Part shown: positions 1 through 8,903 of the stretch, in pieces
How positions within the stretch are numbered: the stretch's first letter is position 1
How the letters are laid out: each line of letters starts with the position of its first letter
Source of the DNA: UBA5109 sp964606735
GTDB taxonomy: Bacteria; Pseudomonadota; Gammaproteobacteria; Pseudomonadales; Pseudohongiellaceae
Length of the DNA stretch: 64,000 bases
Reading direction: 5' to 3'
Assembly: GCA_964606735.1 (NCBI GenBank)
Contig: CAZSHI010000005.1
Span: forward strand, 45,140 to 109,139
Position numbers and translations under genes: made by a program
Notes under the pieces: model-generated
Told to the model about the DNA's origin: nothing
The model's database searches: none
The model's input: only the letters and a program-made list of their open reading frames with translations

Positions 1-161
1 TGGGCATCAAACTCTTCACGGCTCACCAGGTTCAGTTTTGTGAAGCTGCCCTGCAAGAGGGAATAGAACTGCTTTTGGATATCTTCCTTGAGTGGTCCTA
101 GTTCTGGTAGCTTCTCAACCAGACGCTGACTGAGCGTTTGCAGAAATTCTTTATCGATCAT
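1..161 (-). CDS. ubiK: UbiK (YqiC) ubiquinone biosynthesis accessory factor, partial
   Basis: The gene is cut by the left edge, so only the first 53 codons are present. The peptide begins MIDKEFLQTLSQRL and continues to LVSREEFDA, matching the small coiled-coil UbiK/YqiC family (about 80-100 residues), whose members share an amphipathic N-terminus followed by a VSREEFD block. UbiK helps the soluble Ubi complex assemble the later ubiquinone steps under air. I chose ATG at 161 because an AAAGG ribosome site lies 7 bases upstream; an in-frame ATG at 167 would overlap that site. The gene is divergent from the PII gene. In Pseudomonas, ubiK sits beside glnK-amtB, so the neighbourhood supports the call. 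Confidence is high despite the truncation. Confidence 0.88.
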   Translation of the reverse strand, partial: MIDKEFLQTLSQRLVEKLPELGPLKEDIQKQFYSLLQGSFTKLNLVSREEFDA

Positions 162-310
162 CGGCATGCCTTTAACAAGCGTATTTTATAAGCGTTTATT
201 CTAGCATTTGCTGTGTGTCGGAATCGTTAGAATCATCGTTTTTTTCATTCAGGTAGCTTATACTCACAAGGCCCGCGAAAGTTATATAGGGTCATGTGAG
301 GAGATCTAAA

Positions 311-649
311 ATGAAAATGATTACAGCCATAATTAAGCCCTTCAAGCTTGATGATGTCAGGGAAGCCTTGTCCGAAATTGGCGTACAGGGAATAACTGCA
401 AGTGAAGTTAAAGGCTTTGGGCGTCAGAAAGGTCATACAGAGCTCTACCGTGGGGCGGAGTATGTTGTCGACTTTCTACCAAAAATCAGGCTGGAGATAG
501 CTGCTGAAGATTCAGCAGTAGATCAGATTATTGAAGTGCTCAGCAAAGCGGCTTCCACAGGAAAAATAGGGGATGGCAAAATTTTTGTCAGCAACCTTGA
601 ACAGGCCATTCGTATTCGAACCGGAGAGTCCGGTCCAGACGCCCTTTAA
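311..649 (+). CDS. glnK: Nitrogen regulatory protein P-II (GlnK/GlnB)
   Basis: This 112-residue protein has the full PII length and signatures: an N-terminus MKMITAIIKPFKLDDVREAL, the T-loop GRQKGHTELYRGAEY with the uridylylated tyrosine, and the C-terminal TGKIGDGKIFV and IRIRTGE blocks. PII trimers report glutamine, 2-oxoglutarate and ATP/ADP status to GlnE, NtrB and AmtB. A GTG at 296 could extend the frame by five codons, but the GAGGAG ribosome site at 298-303 lies 7 bases before ATG 311, which fixes the start. GlnK and GlnB cannot be separated by sequence alone here; position beside ubiK favours GlnK. The usual partner amtB does not follow; the next gene is rsmE on the other strand. A TATACT at 259-264 could be a -10 element. 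Confidence 0.93.
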   Translation: MKMITAIIKPFKLDDVREALSEIGVQGITASEVKGFGRQKGHTELYRGAEYVVDFLPKIRLEIAAEDSAVDQIIEVLSKAASTGKIGDGKIFVSNLEQAIRIRTGESGPDAL

Positions 650-659
650 GCAAAAATTT

Positions 660-1391
660 TCAAAACGAAAAATCCCCCCACTTCAGTTGCAGTGCACTAA
701 GCGCTGCAATGGGGGCTGTTTCTGTGCGTAATATTCGTGTTCCCAACTGGACCGACTGAAACCCGGCCTCATCGGCCAGACTTAATTCAGATGGAGAGAA
801 GCCGCCCTCCGGACCCAACAGCAGTGCAACCTCATCGGTGCTGTCTGGTAAAGTAGCAACCCGGGAGTCCTGAGGGTTGAAAATCAATTTGACCGGGCTG
901 TTCTGAGCCAGACACCATTGAGTCAGAGCTTGGGGCTCCAGCAGGATAGGCAGCCGTGTTCTGCCGCTTTGTTCGCAGGCGCTGATACTGATCTGTTGCC
1001 AGTGCTGCAGCTTCTTTTGCAGGCGCTCCCCCTGCAGTTTTACTTCGCTATATTCGGTAAAAAGCGGGGCGATAAGGGTGACGCCGAGCTCTGTGCTTTT
1101 CTGAATGGCATAGTCCATACGTTCACCCCGTGAAAGTCCCAGGCCAAGTATCGTGCGTAAAGGAGATTCTCTGGAGATGGGTATTTCTGCACCAACAGCC
1201 AGGTTCACCTCATGCCTGCCAAGCTGTAGCAGGCGCGCAGCATACTCACGGCCCTTGCCGTTGAAAACAATAAGCTCAGTATTGGCTTTAAGCCTCAGCA
1301 CCTTGCTGAGATAATGTGCCTGCTGGCCAGCCAGATTCAGCTGGCTTTCGGGAACAAGGTCCTGATCAATGAAAAGGCGAGGAATTCGCAT
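660..1391 (-). CDS. rsmE: 16S rRNA (uracil1498-N3)-methyltransferase RsmE
   Basis: This is a 243-residue SPOUT-family methyltransferase that methylates U1498 of 16S rRNA. It starts MRIPRLFIDQDL, has the RNA-binding N-terminal segment AHYLSKVLRLK, and ends with the trefoil-knot SAM motifs LLGPEGGFSPSEL and LGTRILRTETAPIAAL. Length is normal for the family. The open frame runs upstream to 1541, but the extra 50 residues overlap the divergent ubiI-type gene and look nothing like the family, so I start at ATG 1391. The gene converges on the PII gene with an 10-base gap and diverges from the hydroxylase gene with 49 bases between starts, so the two promoters must share that short spacer. Confidence 0.94.
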   Translation of the reverse strand: MRIPRLFIDQDLVPESQLNLAGQQAHYLSKVLRLKANTELIVFNGKGREYAARLLQLGRHEVNLAVGAEIPISRESPLRTILGLGLSRGERMDYAIQKSTELGVTLIAPLFTEYSEVKLQGERLQKKLQHWQQISISACEQSGRTRLPILLEPQALTQWCLAQNSPVKLIFNPQDSRVATLPDSTDEVALLLGPEGGFSPSELSLADEAGFQSVQLGTRILRTETAPIAALSALQLKWGDFSF

Positions 1392-1440
1392 CCGGCAAGC
1401 ATACAGACAAGTTCCGAAACTGCAAGAGAAGTGAGAAACA

Positions 1441-2670
1441 ATGAACAAACAGGCCAATAGAGCATTTGATATCGTCATCGTGGGTGGCGGCATGGTTGGC
1501 CTGGCAATGGCTGCCAGCCTCCTGAGGCAGCAAGCTGCCAAGCAGCTGCAGATTGCGCTGGTAGATGCGCAAAAGCCACAAAAGAAACATTACTCAAGGG
1601 ATGAGGTTGGTAATTTTGATCCTCGTGTCTCAGCGCTTACAGCTAGAAGTCGGCAGCTGTTTGAGTCACTGGGTCTCTGGGAATCGCAAATGCAGGCAGC
1701 AGCTTGCCCTTATCAAGATATGTACGTCTGGGATGCAGAAGGTACCGGTCATATCGAGTTTTCTTGCCGAGAGGTGAATCAGCCTGAACTGGGGTTCATT
1801 GTGGAAAATAGCGTGATTGATCAGGCACTGAATTCCTCATTGGCTGGTCAGACTGGGCTGACGCAACTGCGTGGCGAGAGCGTCCGACATGTTGAAATTG
1901 GCCAGGACGGGCTCATGTTGACCCTTGGCAATGCCCAGCGCATAAAGACAAGTCTCTTGATTGCTGCCGATGGCGCCAATTCGACAATTCGCCAGCAAGC
2001 CGGATTCAACTGTCGAGAATGGGATTATGGGCAAAAGGCGATAGTGGCCACGGTTGCAACACAAAAGCCACATCAATACACAGCAGCACAGTGCTTTGGG
2101 CCGACAGGCCCGCTGGCCTTCCTGCCGCTTCTTGACGTGGATGCCTCCCAGCATTATTCATCCATTGTCTGGTCTTGTGATGTTGATGCCGCTGAGGCCT
2201 TGCTAGCGCTGGACGAAGAGGCATTTTGTAAACGGCTTGGAGCGGCTTTTGAAGATCGGCTAGGAGCTATTGAAAAACTCGGGACTCGTTACAGCTTCCC
2301 CCTTTGGCAGCGTCATGCTACTGACTATGTGCAAGATGGCTTGGCCCTGATCGGTGATGCGGCACATAGCATTCACCCGCTGGCAGGTCAGGGGGTAAAC
2401 CTGGGACTGCAGGACGTGCAGGTGCTTTGCCAGGTCATTGTGAGGGCGCTGGAAAAGGGTGAGGATTTTGCATCAGAACAGGTGCTCAGCCGCTACCAGC
2501 GTCAGCGCAAGGGGGACAATCTGGGCATGATGGCGCTGATGGAAGTATTTAAACGCGGGTTTGGTAGCCGGGATCCGGGCCTCAGATTTTTGCGCAATAC
2601 CGGACTGAGCCTGGTCGATAAGGCCGCCCCACTCAAGCGACAGCTGATGCAAAAAGCGATGGGCCTGTAA
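1441..2670 (+). CDS. ubiI: FAD-dependent ubiquinone hydroxylase, UbiI/VisC type
   Basis: A 409-residue class A flavoprotein monooxygenase of the UbiH/UbiF/UbiI family, which hydroxylates the aromatic ring of ubiquinone intermediates. Visible are the dinucleotide-binding motif IVGGGMVGLAMA at about residues 13-24, the second FAD motif AADGANSTIRQQAGF, and the family block LIGDAAHSIHPLAGQGVNLG near residue 305. Within the family, VWDAEGTGHIEF, the IVENSVI segment and the VATVATQKPH stretch are closest to what I recall of E. coli UbiI (VisC, C5 hydroxylation), but UbiF- or UbiM-like activity cannot be excluded. Start ATG 1441 follows a purine-rich AAGAGAAG site. It stands alone, followed by the Fur-controlled iron importer. 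Confidence 0.85.
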   Translation: MNKQANRAFDIVIVGGGMVGLAMAASLLRQQAAKQLQIALVDAQKPQKKHYSRDEVGNFDPRVSALTARSRQLFESLGLWESQMQAAACPYQDMYVWDAEGTGHIEFSCREVNQPELGFIVENSVIDQALNSSLAGQTGLTQLRGESVRHVEIGQDGLMLTLGNAQRIKTSLLIAADGANSTIRQQAGFNCREWDYGQKAIVATVATQKPHQYTAAQCFGPTGPLAFLPLLDVDASQHYSSIVWSCDVDAAEALLALDEEAFCKRLGAAFEDRLGAIEKLGTRYSFPLWQRHATDYVQDGLALIGDAAHSIHPLAGQGVNLGLQDVQVLCQVIVRALEKGEDFASEQVLSRYQRQRKGDNLGMMALMEVFKRGFGSRDPGLRFLRNTGLSLVDKAAPLKRQLMQKAMGL

Positions 2671-2693
2671 AGGTTTTTGCTTGCTATCACAAA

Positions 2694-2708
2694 TGAGAAT
2701 TATTATCA
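2694..2708 (+). promoter_or_regulatory. Fur box upstream of iron importer
   Basis: The 15 bases TGAGAATTATTATCA match the 7-1-7 Fur palindrome TGATAATNATTATCA with a single mismatch. The site lies 27 bases before the start codon of the iron-binding protein gene and 24 bases after the ubiI stop, where a promoter would have to be. This predicts iron-repressed transcription of the two importer genes. The match is seen directly; repression by Fur is inference from the family. Confidence 0.85.
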
Positions 2709-2734
2709 TCTGATTCCCTTTTCTGGAGAATCAC

Positions 2735-3808
2735 ATGTTCAGGTCTATATGGCTGATTGCATTGCTTGCTTGCCTGTTGGCGGCATGCTCGCAAGACACG
2801 CAAAGGCCGCCAGCGCAGCTGACGGATACGCCCTCTGTGCCTGCATCGGTGGCGATGTCTGATGAAGCCCTTAGCGCTCCGGTCGTGGTTTATTCCTCGC
2901 GCCAGGAGTATCTGATCAAGCCGATGTTTGACCGTTTTACGGAGGAGACCGGCATTGAGGTTCAGTATCAGACTGGCGAGGAGGGTCCCCTGATTGCTCG
3001 CCTGCAGGCTGAAGGGGAGCGTACCTTTGCCGATGTTCTTTACACGGTAGATGCTGGCTTTTTATGGACGGCTGCCGACAGGGGACTGATGGCAGCCATT
3101 GATTCGGACATTCTGGCAGCCAATATTCCGCCTCATTTGCGTGACCCTCAGGGTCAATGGTTTGGCCTCTCGGTGCGAGCCCGTACCATCGTCTATGCCA
3201 AAGACCGGGTGGACCCAGCACAGCTTTCCAGCTATGAAGATCTGGCCTCCGAGCGCTGGCATGGACGCTTGTGCCTGCGCACCTCAAAAGAGGTCTACAA
3301 CATGTCACTGGTTGCCACAATGATAGAAAGGCTTGGAGAAGAGAGGACACAGGCAATCGTGGAAGGCTGGGTAGCCAATCTGGCGGCGCCTGTTTTTAGT
3401 AGCGATAATCTGGTACTAGAGGCAATTGCCGCCGGCCAGTGCGATGTCGGGCTGGTTAATTCCTATTATCTGGGCAGGATGCTGGCGGATGATCCTGATT
3501 TTCCGGTTGGCCTGTACTGGGCGAATCAGCAGGACTCGGGTACTCACGTCAATATTTCTGGCGCAGGTGTCACTCGCTATGCGCATAACCCGGCAGGTGC
3601 CAAACGTCTGATCGAGTGGCTTTCAACGCAGGAGCCGCAGCAGATGTTTTCCGAGTTAAACCTGGAATATCCGGCCAACCCGGCAGTGGCGCCGGTGCCA
3701 CTGGTTGCTCAATGGGGTGATTTTAAACAGGATGAAATCAATGTTGAGGCTGCCGGACGCCTGCAGTCCGCTGCAGTCATGCTCATGGACAGAGCCGATT
3801 ACCGCTGA
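2735..3808 (+). CDS. Ferric-iron ABC importer substrate-binding lipoprotein (FbpA/FutA type)
   Basis: A 357-residue periplasmic binding protein. The N-terminus carries a lipoprotein signal with lipobox LAAC at Cys18, so it should be tethered to a membrane. After a short low-complexity linker the mature domain starts at VVVYSSRQEY, as in class II FbpA/FutA proteins, and contains the VNSYYLGR segment with the paired tyrosines that bind Fe(III) in this family. Start ATG 2735 follows TGGAG. A near-perfect Fur box lies upstream. The permease gene follows 6 bases after the stop, so the two form an operon. A lipoprotein form is unusual for Gram-negative FbpA, which is normally free in the periplasm. 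Confidence 0.9.
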   Translation: MFRSIWLIALLACLLAACSQDTQRPPAQLTDTPSVPASVAMSDEALSAPVVVYSSRQEYLIKPMFDRFTEETGIEVQYQTGEEGPLIARLQAEGERTFADVLYTVDAGFLWTAADRGLMAAIDSDILAANIPPHLRDPQGQWFGLSVRARTIVYAKDRVDPAQLSSYEDLASERWHGRLCLRTSKEVYNMSLVATMIERLGEERTQAIVEGWVANLAAPVFSSDNLVLEAIAAGQCDVGLVNSYYLGRMLADDPDFPVGLYWANQQDSGTHVNISGAGVTRYAHNPAGAKRLIEWLSTQEPQQMFSELNLEYPANPAVAPVPLVAQWGDFKQDEINVEAAGRLQSAAVMLMDRADYR

Positions 3809-3814
3809 GTTCCC

Positions 3815-5491
3815 ATGACTGCCTCAATTAGCAAGGCTATTGCAGCAAAGCGCAGTCCTGGTGGCTGGCCATGGAAAACGTTTTCCTACGCTGTCGCTGC
3901 CGTCGTGCTCTTGCCGATTCTTGTGATCTTTACGCAATGGGCCACGGTGGGCAATGGTGAACAGGAGATCTGGCAACACCTGTTTAATACCAAACTGGAT
4001 CGCCTGCTGGGAAATACGTTGCTTCTGCTGGTGGGAGTGGGCATTGGCGTAAGCCTGTTGGGCGTCAGTCTGGCGTGGCTCTGCTCAGTCTGTGAATTTC
4101 CTGGTCGGCGCTTTTTTGAATGGGCGCTGATGCTGCCTCTGGCGATTCCCGGCTATGTCATGGCTTTTGTGTTTCTGGGCCTGCTCAACTATGCCGGGCC
4201 GGTGCAAAGCAGTTTGCGGTCCTGGTTTGGCAGTCAGGTCTATTTTCCCGATGTGCAGGGAGCCGGTGCGGTTATTATCGTGCTCACCCTAGTCCTGTAT
4301 CCCTATGTCTATATGCTGGCGCGTAGTGCTTTTGTCGCGCAGGGCCGGCAACTGATGGATGCCGGCAGAATTCTTGGTCAAAGTTACTGGAAAGCCTTCT
4401 TTCGTCTGGCTGTGCCGGTTGCCAGACCGGCCATTGTCGCAGGCCTTGCGCTGGCTCTGATGGAAACTCTGGCGGATTTCGGCGCCGTATCCGTGTTTAA
4501 CTTCGACACTTTTACAACCGCTATCTATGATGCCTGGTACGGACTGTTCAATCTCGCAGTTGCCGCACAACTTGCATCCCTGCTGCTGCTCTTTGTGGCA
4601 GTGGTGCTGGTGCTGGAACAAAAGGGGCGCGCCCAGGCACGCTATAGTCAAAAAAACAGTCAGCCAATGCGAGCCTATCGACTCACAGGAGGCAGAGCGT
4701 TTGCAGCCACCGGCTTTTGCCTGATGATCTTCCTGCTGGCTTTTATCTTGCCACTGATGCAGTTGCTGCTCTGGTGTCTTGAGGTCATTGCTGAGGAATT
4801 GGACCGGCGATACTGGGGCTTTCTTTTCAATACGCTTGGCCTGGGGTTCATAGCGGCCTTAGCCACCACAGTTTTTGCCCTGGTGCTGGCCTACGTTAAG
4901 CGTCTGCCGGCAAAAAAAGCGGAAAAACGCTGGCAGAACCTGGTCATCAGAGTCTCAACACTGGGTTATGCTTTGCCGGGTTCGGTTCTGGCGGTTGGCA
5001 TCATTCTCAGTTTTACCTATCTGGACCAGCTCATGATCCAGAGCGCACAAAGCCTGTTTAGCTGGAATATCAGGCCCTTTCTGGTAGGAAGCCTGTTCGC
5101 CCTGGTATTGGCCTACTGTACGAGGTTCATGGCTGTCGCTTTTGCGCCATTGGAAGCAGGCTTTGAACGCATCAACCCTAGTATTATCGAGGCGGCTAAA
5201 AGCCTGGGCGGTTCACCAGGTCGTCTCTTGCGTCAGGTCTACGTGCCCTTATTGCGACCAGGTCTGTTCACGGCGCTCATCATCGTTTTTGTGGATGTGA
5301 TGAAGGAGATGCCGGCAACCTTGATCATGCGACCTTTCGGCTGGGACACACTGGCAGTCAGAATCTACCAGATGACGGCTGAAGGGCAGTGGGAGCGGGC
5401 TTCATTACCTTCTGTAACTTTAATTCTATTAGGGCTAATACCTGTATTCATGCTGATTCGCAGTGCCCGTCCTGCCAGTCTCAGGGTCTAA
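3815..5491 (+). CDS. Ferric-iron ABC importer permease, two fused domains (FbpB type)
   Basis: This 558-residue membrane protein has two tandem binding-protein-dependent permease domains, about a dozen hydrophobic segments in all. Each half carries the EAA-type loop that docks to the ATPase: DAGRILGQSYWKAFFRLAVP in the first half and EAAKSLGGSPGRLLRQVYVP in the second. The fused double-domain layout is standard for FbpB/SfuB iron permeases. It is 6 bases downstream of the binding-protein gene and under the same Fur box. No ATPase gene follows: gcvH comes next after 117 bases. The ATPase must be encoded elsewhere or be shared with another importer. Confidence 0.9.
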   Translation: MTASISKAIAAKRSPGGWPWKTFSYAVAAVVLLPILVIFTQWATVGNGEQEIWQHLFNTKLDRLLGNTLLLLVGVGIGVSLLGVSLAWLCSVCEFPGRRFFEWALMLPLAIPGYVMAFVFLGLLNYAGPVQSSLRSWFGSQVYFPDVQGAGAVIIVLTLVLYPYVYMLARSAFVAQGRQLMDAGRILGQSYWKAFFRLAVPVARPAIVAGLALALMETLADFGAVSVFNFDTFTTAIYDAWYGLFNLAVAAQLASLLLLFVAVVLVLEQKGRAQARYSQKNSQPMRAYRLTGGRAFAATGFCLMIFLLAFILPLMQLLLWCLEVIAEELDRRYWGFLFNTLGLGFIAALATTVFALVLAYVKRLPAKKAEKRWQNLVIRVSTLGYALPGSVLAVGIILSFTYLDQLMIQSAQSLFSWNIRPFLVGSLFALVLAYCTRFMAVAFAPLEAGFERINPSIIEAAKSLGGSPGRLLRQVYVPLLRPGLFTALIIVFVDVMKEMPATLIMRPFGWDTLAVRIYQMTAEGQWERASLPSVTLILLGLIPVFMLIRSARPASLRV

Positions 5492-5608
5492 GCAGGGCCA
5501 TATAAATCCTTGCAGGAAGCCCGCCTCTTACTTATGATGAGTCAATTCAAATAAGTGTTTTTCCTGTGTTTCCTGGCACCGGAAAACGATTAACCGAGGA
5601 AGGAAGAA

Positions 5609-5995
5609 GTGAGCGAAACCCCAGAAGATTTGTACTACACAAGCAGTCACGAGTGGCTGAAGTTGGATGATAACGCCGTGGCCACAGTTGGGATCAGTGA
5701 TTTTGCCCAATCGGAGCTTGGGGATGTGGTTTATGTAGAATTGCCGGAAGCAGGTTCAATGGTCAATGCCAGAGATGAGGTCAGCGTCATTGAGTCGGTC
5801 AAGACAGCCTCAGATATCTATGCCCCGGTGAGTGGCGAGATTGTGGCAGTTAACGAAGAACTGGAAAACAGCCCTGAGTCCGTCAACACCAGCCCTTATG
5901 ATGACGGCTGGTTGTTCAAGATTAAATTGAGCGATGAAAGTGAACTGGATGACCTGCTTTCGGCCGAAGCCTACACAGAAAGCTATGAAGCTTAG
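5609..5995 (+). CDS. gcvH: Glycine cleavage system H protein
   Basis: A 128-residue lipoyl carrier of the glycine cleavage complex; it shuttles the aminomethyl group between the P, T and L proteins. The hammerhead-fold blocks are intact: SSHEWLKL near the start, the lipoylation motif IESVKTASDIYAPVSGEI with Lys65 as the lipoylated residue, and SPYDDGWLFKIKLSD. The start is GTG at 5609, set by a long purine-rich site (GAGGAAGGAAGAA) directly upstream. The gene stands alone: gcvP and gcvT are not nearby. The 117 bases upstream hold no recognisable glycine riboswitch. Confidence 0.95.
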   Translation: MSETPEDLYYTSSHEWLKLDDNAVATVGISDFAQSELGDVVYVELPEAGSMVNARDEVSVIESVKTASDIYAPVSGEIVAVNEELENSPESVNTSPYDDGWLFKIKLSDESELDDLLSAEAYTESYEA

Positions 5996-6048
5996 CTCAG
6001 GGCTGCTCGCTTTAATGGCAAGACGAATTAATACGGAAGCGCAATATT

Positions 6049-6573
6049 GTGATAGATCAAGATGGATTCAGGCCGAATGTTGGCATCATTATTTTCAATG
6101 ATGAAGGCAAACTGCTGTGGGCCAAACGGGCCGGACAAAATGCCTGGCAGTTTCCCCAGGGGGGCATACAAAAACACGAAAGCCCTGAAGAGGCAGCCTT
6201 AAGAGAGCTTTATGAAGAGGTCGGTCTGTTTCCCGAGGATGTGGAAATCGTGGCCACAAGCAAAAGCTGGTTGCCTTACCGCCTGCCCCGGCAGTTTATC
6301 CGGCAAAATACCCAGCCGGTTTGTATCGGGCAAAAGCAAAAGTGGTTTTTATTCAAGTTGCTCAGTGATGCCAGCAACATTTGTTTTGATAGGACTGATA
6401 AGCCCGAGTTTGATCGTTGGTGCTGGATAAGTTACTGGAAGCCGCTGGAAAAAGTGATTCCATTCAAGCGCGATGTTTATACCCGTGCACTGAAGGAATT
6501 CCGCCAGCCAATGAACCAGGCGCTTGGCCAGTCTACTGCTGACAACAAGCGGACCTCTGCATCCGTATCTTAG
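6049..6573 (+). CDS. rppH: RNA pyrophosphohydrolase RppH (NudH)
   Basis: A 174-residue Nudix hydrolase that removes pyrophosphate from the 5' end of triphosphorylated mRNA and so starts 5'-end-dependent decay. The protein opens MIDQDGFRPNVGIIIFND and contains a complete Nudix box from the first Gly of GGIQKHE through REL.EEVGL at about residues 36-59. The block WPYRLP-like LPYRLPRQFI follows, as in RppH. The start is GTG at 6049. It is 13 bases upstream of ptsP, the same rppH-ptsP-lgt-thyA order known from E. coli and Pseudomonas, which supports RppH rather than another Nudix enzyme. Confidence 0.94.
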   Translation: MIDQDGFRPNVGIIIFNDEGKLLWAKRAGQNAWQFPQGGIQKHESPEEAALRELYEEVGLFPEDVEIVATSKSWLPYRLPRQFIRQNTQPVCIGQKQKWFLFKLLSDASNICFDRTDKPEFDRWCWISYWKPLEKVIPFKRDVYTRALKEFRQPMNQALGQSTADNKRTSASVS

Positions 6574-6586
6574 ATAGATAAGCCAT

Positions 6587-8857
6587 ATGTTAGATACCCT
6601 GCGCAGCATCATTCAGGAGGTGAATGGGGCAAAAGACCTTAACGCCAGCCTGGATATCATTACCCAGCGGGTACAGCGCGCTTTATCGACTCGGGTCTGT
6701 TCGGTTTATCTGCTTGACCAGAATCTCAACCGTTACGTGTTAATGGCATCCATTGGTCTGGACGAGGCTGCTGTCGGCAAGGTCAGCCTGGGTGCGGAAG
6801 AAGGCCTTGTCGGGCTGGTGGCACGACGTGCAGAACCGGTTAACCTGGATAATGCCAGTTCCCACCCCAATTACGTCTACCTGCCCGAAACCCGTGAGGA
6901 GCAGTTTGAGTCTTTTCTGGGGGTCCCCATTATTCACCACCAGCAGGTGCTCGGCGTTCTGGTTGTTCAGGAAACCGAAAAACGAATTTTCGATGCTGAG
7001 GAAGAGGCGTTCCTGATTACGCTGTCGGCGCAACTTGCCGGACTTATAGCCAATGCTGAGGCCAGGGGAGCTATTACCGGCTTCAGTCCTTCCGGCATAA
7101 AAACCATTGATGTGTCATTTGAAGGCCTGCCGGGGGCCCCCGGTGTTGCCATTGCTGAAGCTGTAGCGGTGTTTCCTCCGGCCGATTTGAGTGCAATTCC
7201 AAACCGGCCCTGCAAGGATATTAAGGCCGAGATTCGCTTCTTTAACGAATGTCTGGAATCCGTACGTATTGATATTGGCGAACTGAAAATGAAAATCAAG
7301 GGTCAGCTGCGGCCCGAAGAGCGCGAACTCTTCGATGCCTACCTGCATATGCTCAGTGATCAGGCGCTGGGTAATGAGGTGGTGGCCAAAATCAAAGAAG
7401 GTATCTGGGCTCAGGGGGCTCTGGCCAGTGTAGCCATGTCGCATGTAAAAAACCTTGAAATGATCGATGATGATTATCTGCGTGAACGTGCCACGGATAT
7501 CAAGGATTTGTGTGGCAGGGTGCTGTTCTATCTGCAGGACAAGGAACAAAAAACCCGGGTCTATCCACAACGCTGCATTCTTGTCTGTGAAGAATTGTCA
7601 GCTGCCATGTTTGCCGAGGTGCCCAAGGAAAGCCTGGTAGGCATCGTGTCTGCCAAGGGTTCCGGACATTCCCATGTAGCCATTCTAGCGCGCGGTATGG
7701 GTATTCCAGCCGTGATGGGCGCCATCGACATTCCTTTCTCGGAATTTGATGGCAAGGAACTCATCATCGATGGCTACAATGGCAAGGTTTACAGCAATCC
7801 GTCTGATGAGCTGCGTGCCCGCTTCCAGGAAATAGTAAATGAGCAGGTCCAGCTGTCTGAAGAACTGGAAGCACTCAAGGACCTGCCCGCAGAGACGCTG
7901 GATAAAAAGCGTATCGAACTCTGGGTGAATACAGGGATTGTGACCGATTCAGCAACCGCAAAAATGCGCGGTGCGGAAGGGATCGGGCTGTTTCGTACCG
8001 AGGTGCCCTTTATTTTAAGAGACAGTTTCCCGACTGAACGTGAACAGACTGAAATTTATCGGCCACAGTTGGAAGCCCTGCATCCCTTACCGGTTACCAT
8101 GAGAACGCTGGATATTGGAGGCGACAAGGCGCTGCCCTACTTTACCATCAAGGAAGAAAACCCCTTTATGGGCTGGCGCGGTATTCGGGTCAGCATGGAC
8201 CATCCGGAAATTTTTATCTCTCAGGTCAGGGCCATGATGAAGGCCAGCCAGGGGCTGGATAATTTGCAGATCATGTTGCCGATGGTCAGCAATATGCGGC
8301 AGATTGATTATGCCATGCACCTGATAGACCGGGGTTATTCGGAATTGCTGGAAGAAGGCCTGAATATTCATAAACCGGATATAGGCGTCATGGTCGAAGT
8401 GCCTGCCATGGTCTACCAGATAAAAGCGCTGTCCAGTCGGGTAAATTTCATATCAGTTGGCACCAATGACTTGATTCAGTATTTGCTCGCGGTAGACCGT
8501 AACAATCCGCGGGTGGCCAGCCTTTTTTCTGCCTATGATCCACCGGTACTGCATGCGCTCAATGAGATTGCACGCGCCTCAGAAAAAGCCAGTTTACGTT
8601 ATAGCGTCTGCGGGGAAATGGCCGGCGATCCGGGGGCTGCCATATTGCTGATGGCCATGGGCTATAAAGTTCTGTCGATGAACATCAATGCCCTTAGTCG
8701 GGTGAAGTCGGTTATCCGCAATATCAGCTTCCAGCAGGCTGAAGAACTGCTCTATCGCGCCTTGCAGGCAGAAGACAGCGAAACGGTTAAATCCATGATT
8801 GATATGGAGCTTTATAACGCCGGTGTCGAGCGTCTGCTGCGAACTGCCAGAGCCTGA
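6587..8857 (+). CDS. ptsP: Phosphoenolpyruvate-protein phosphotransferase PtsP (EI-Ntr)
   Basis: A 756-residue first enzyme of the nitrogen phosphotransferase relay: it takes phosphate from PEP and passes it to NPr and then to EIIA-Ntr. Residues 1-165 are a GAF sensor domain. Next come the PEP-utilising N domain, the swivelling domain with the phosphorylated histidine (GHSHVAILARGMGIPAVMG, His363), and the PEP-binding barrel ending with VCGEMAGDPGAAILLMAMG. The GAF domain separates PtsP from sugar-type EI, which lacks it. The start ATG at 6587 lies 13 bases after rppH. No ptsN or ptsO is in the window. Length is normal. Confidence 0.96.
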   Translation: MLDTLRSIIQEVNGAKDLNASLDIITQRVQRALSTRVCSVYLLDQNLNRYVLMASIGLDEAAVGKVSLGAEEGLVGLVARRAEPVNLDNASSHPNYVYLPETREEQFESFLGVPIIHHQQVLGVLVVQETEKRIFDAEEEAFLITLSAQLAGLIANAEARGAITGFSPSGIKTIDVSFEGLPGAPGVAIAEAVAVFPPADLSAIPNRPCKDIKAEIRFFNECLESVRIDIGELKMKIKGQLRPEERELFDAYLHMLSDQALGNEVVAKIKEGIWAQGALASVAMSHVKNLEMIDDDYLRERATDIKDLCGRVLFYLQDKEQKTRVYPQRCILVCEELSAAMFAEVPKESLVGIVSAKGSGHSHVAILARGMGIPAVMGAIDIPFSEFDGKELIIDGYNGKVYSNPSDELRARFQEIVNEQVQLSEELEALKDLPAETLDKKRIELWVNTGIVTDSATAKMRGAEGIGLFRTEVPFILRDSFPTEREQTEIYRPQLEALHPLPVTMRTLDIGGDKALPYFTIKEENPFMGWRGIRVSMDHPEIFISQVRAMMKASQGLDNLQIMLPMVSNMRQIDYAMHLIDRGYSELLEEGLNIHKPDIGVMVEVPAMVYQIKALSSRVNFISVGTNDLIQYLLAVDRNNPRVASLFSAYDPPVLHALNEIARASEKASLRYSVCGEMAGDPGAAILLMAMGYKVLSMNINALSRVKSVIRNISFQQAEELLYRALQAEDSETVKSMIDMELYNAGVERLLRTARA

Positions 8858-8903
8858 TTTTAAGCCCCCATTCAGCGCAAAAACCGTTATACTGCGGCGC
8901 AGT

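Noticed and set aside
162..310. Sigma-54/NtrC promoter for the PII gene
   Set aside because: No TGGCAC-N5-TTGC pattern is present on the + strand; only a weak TATACT-type -10 was seen.
1392..1541. N-terminal extension of RsmE up to 1541
   Set aside because: The extra 50 residues overlap the divergent hydroxylase gene and are unlike any RsmE; the family start is at 1391.
8799..8903. Longer Lgt starting inside ptsP
   Set aside because: The added residues match no Lgt and overlap ptsP coding; MLQYPDIDP at 8904 is the family start.
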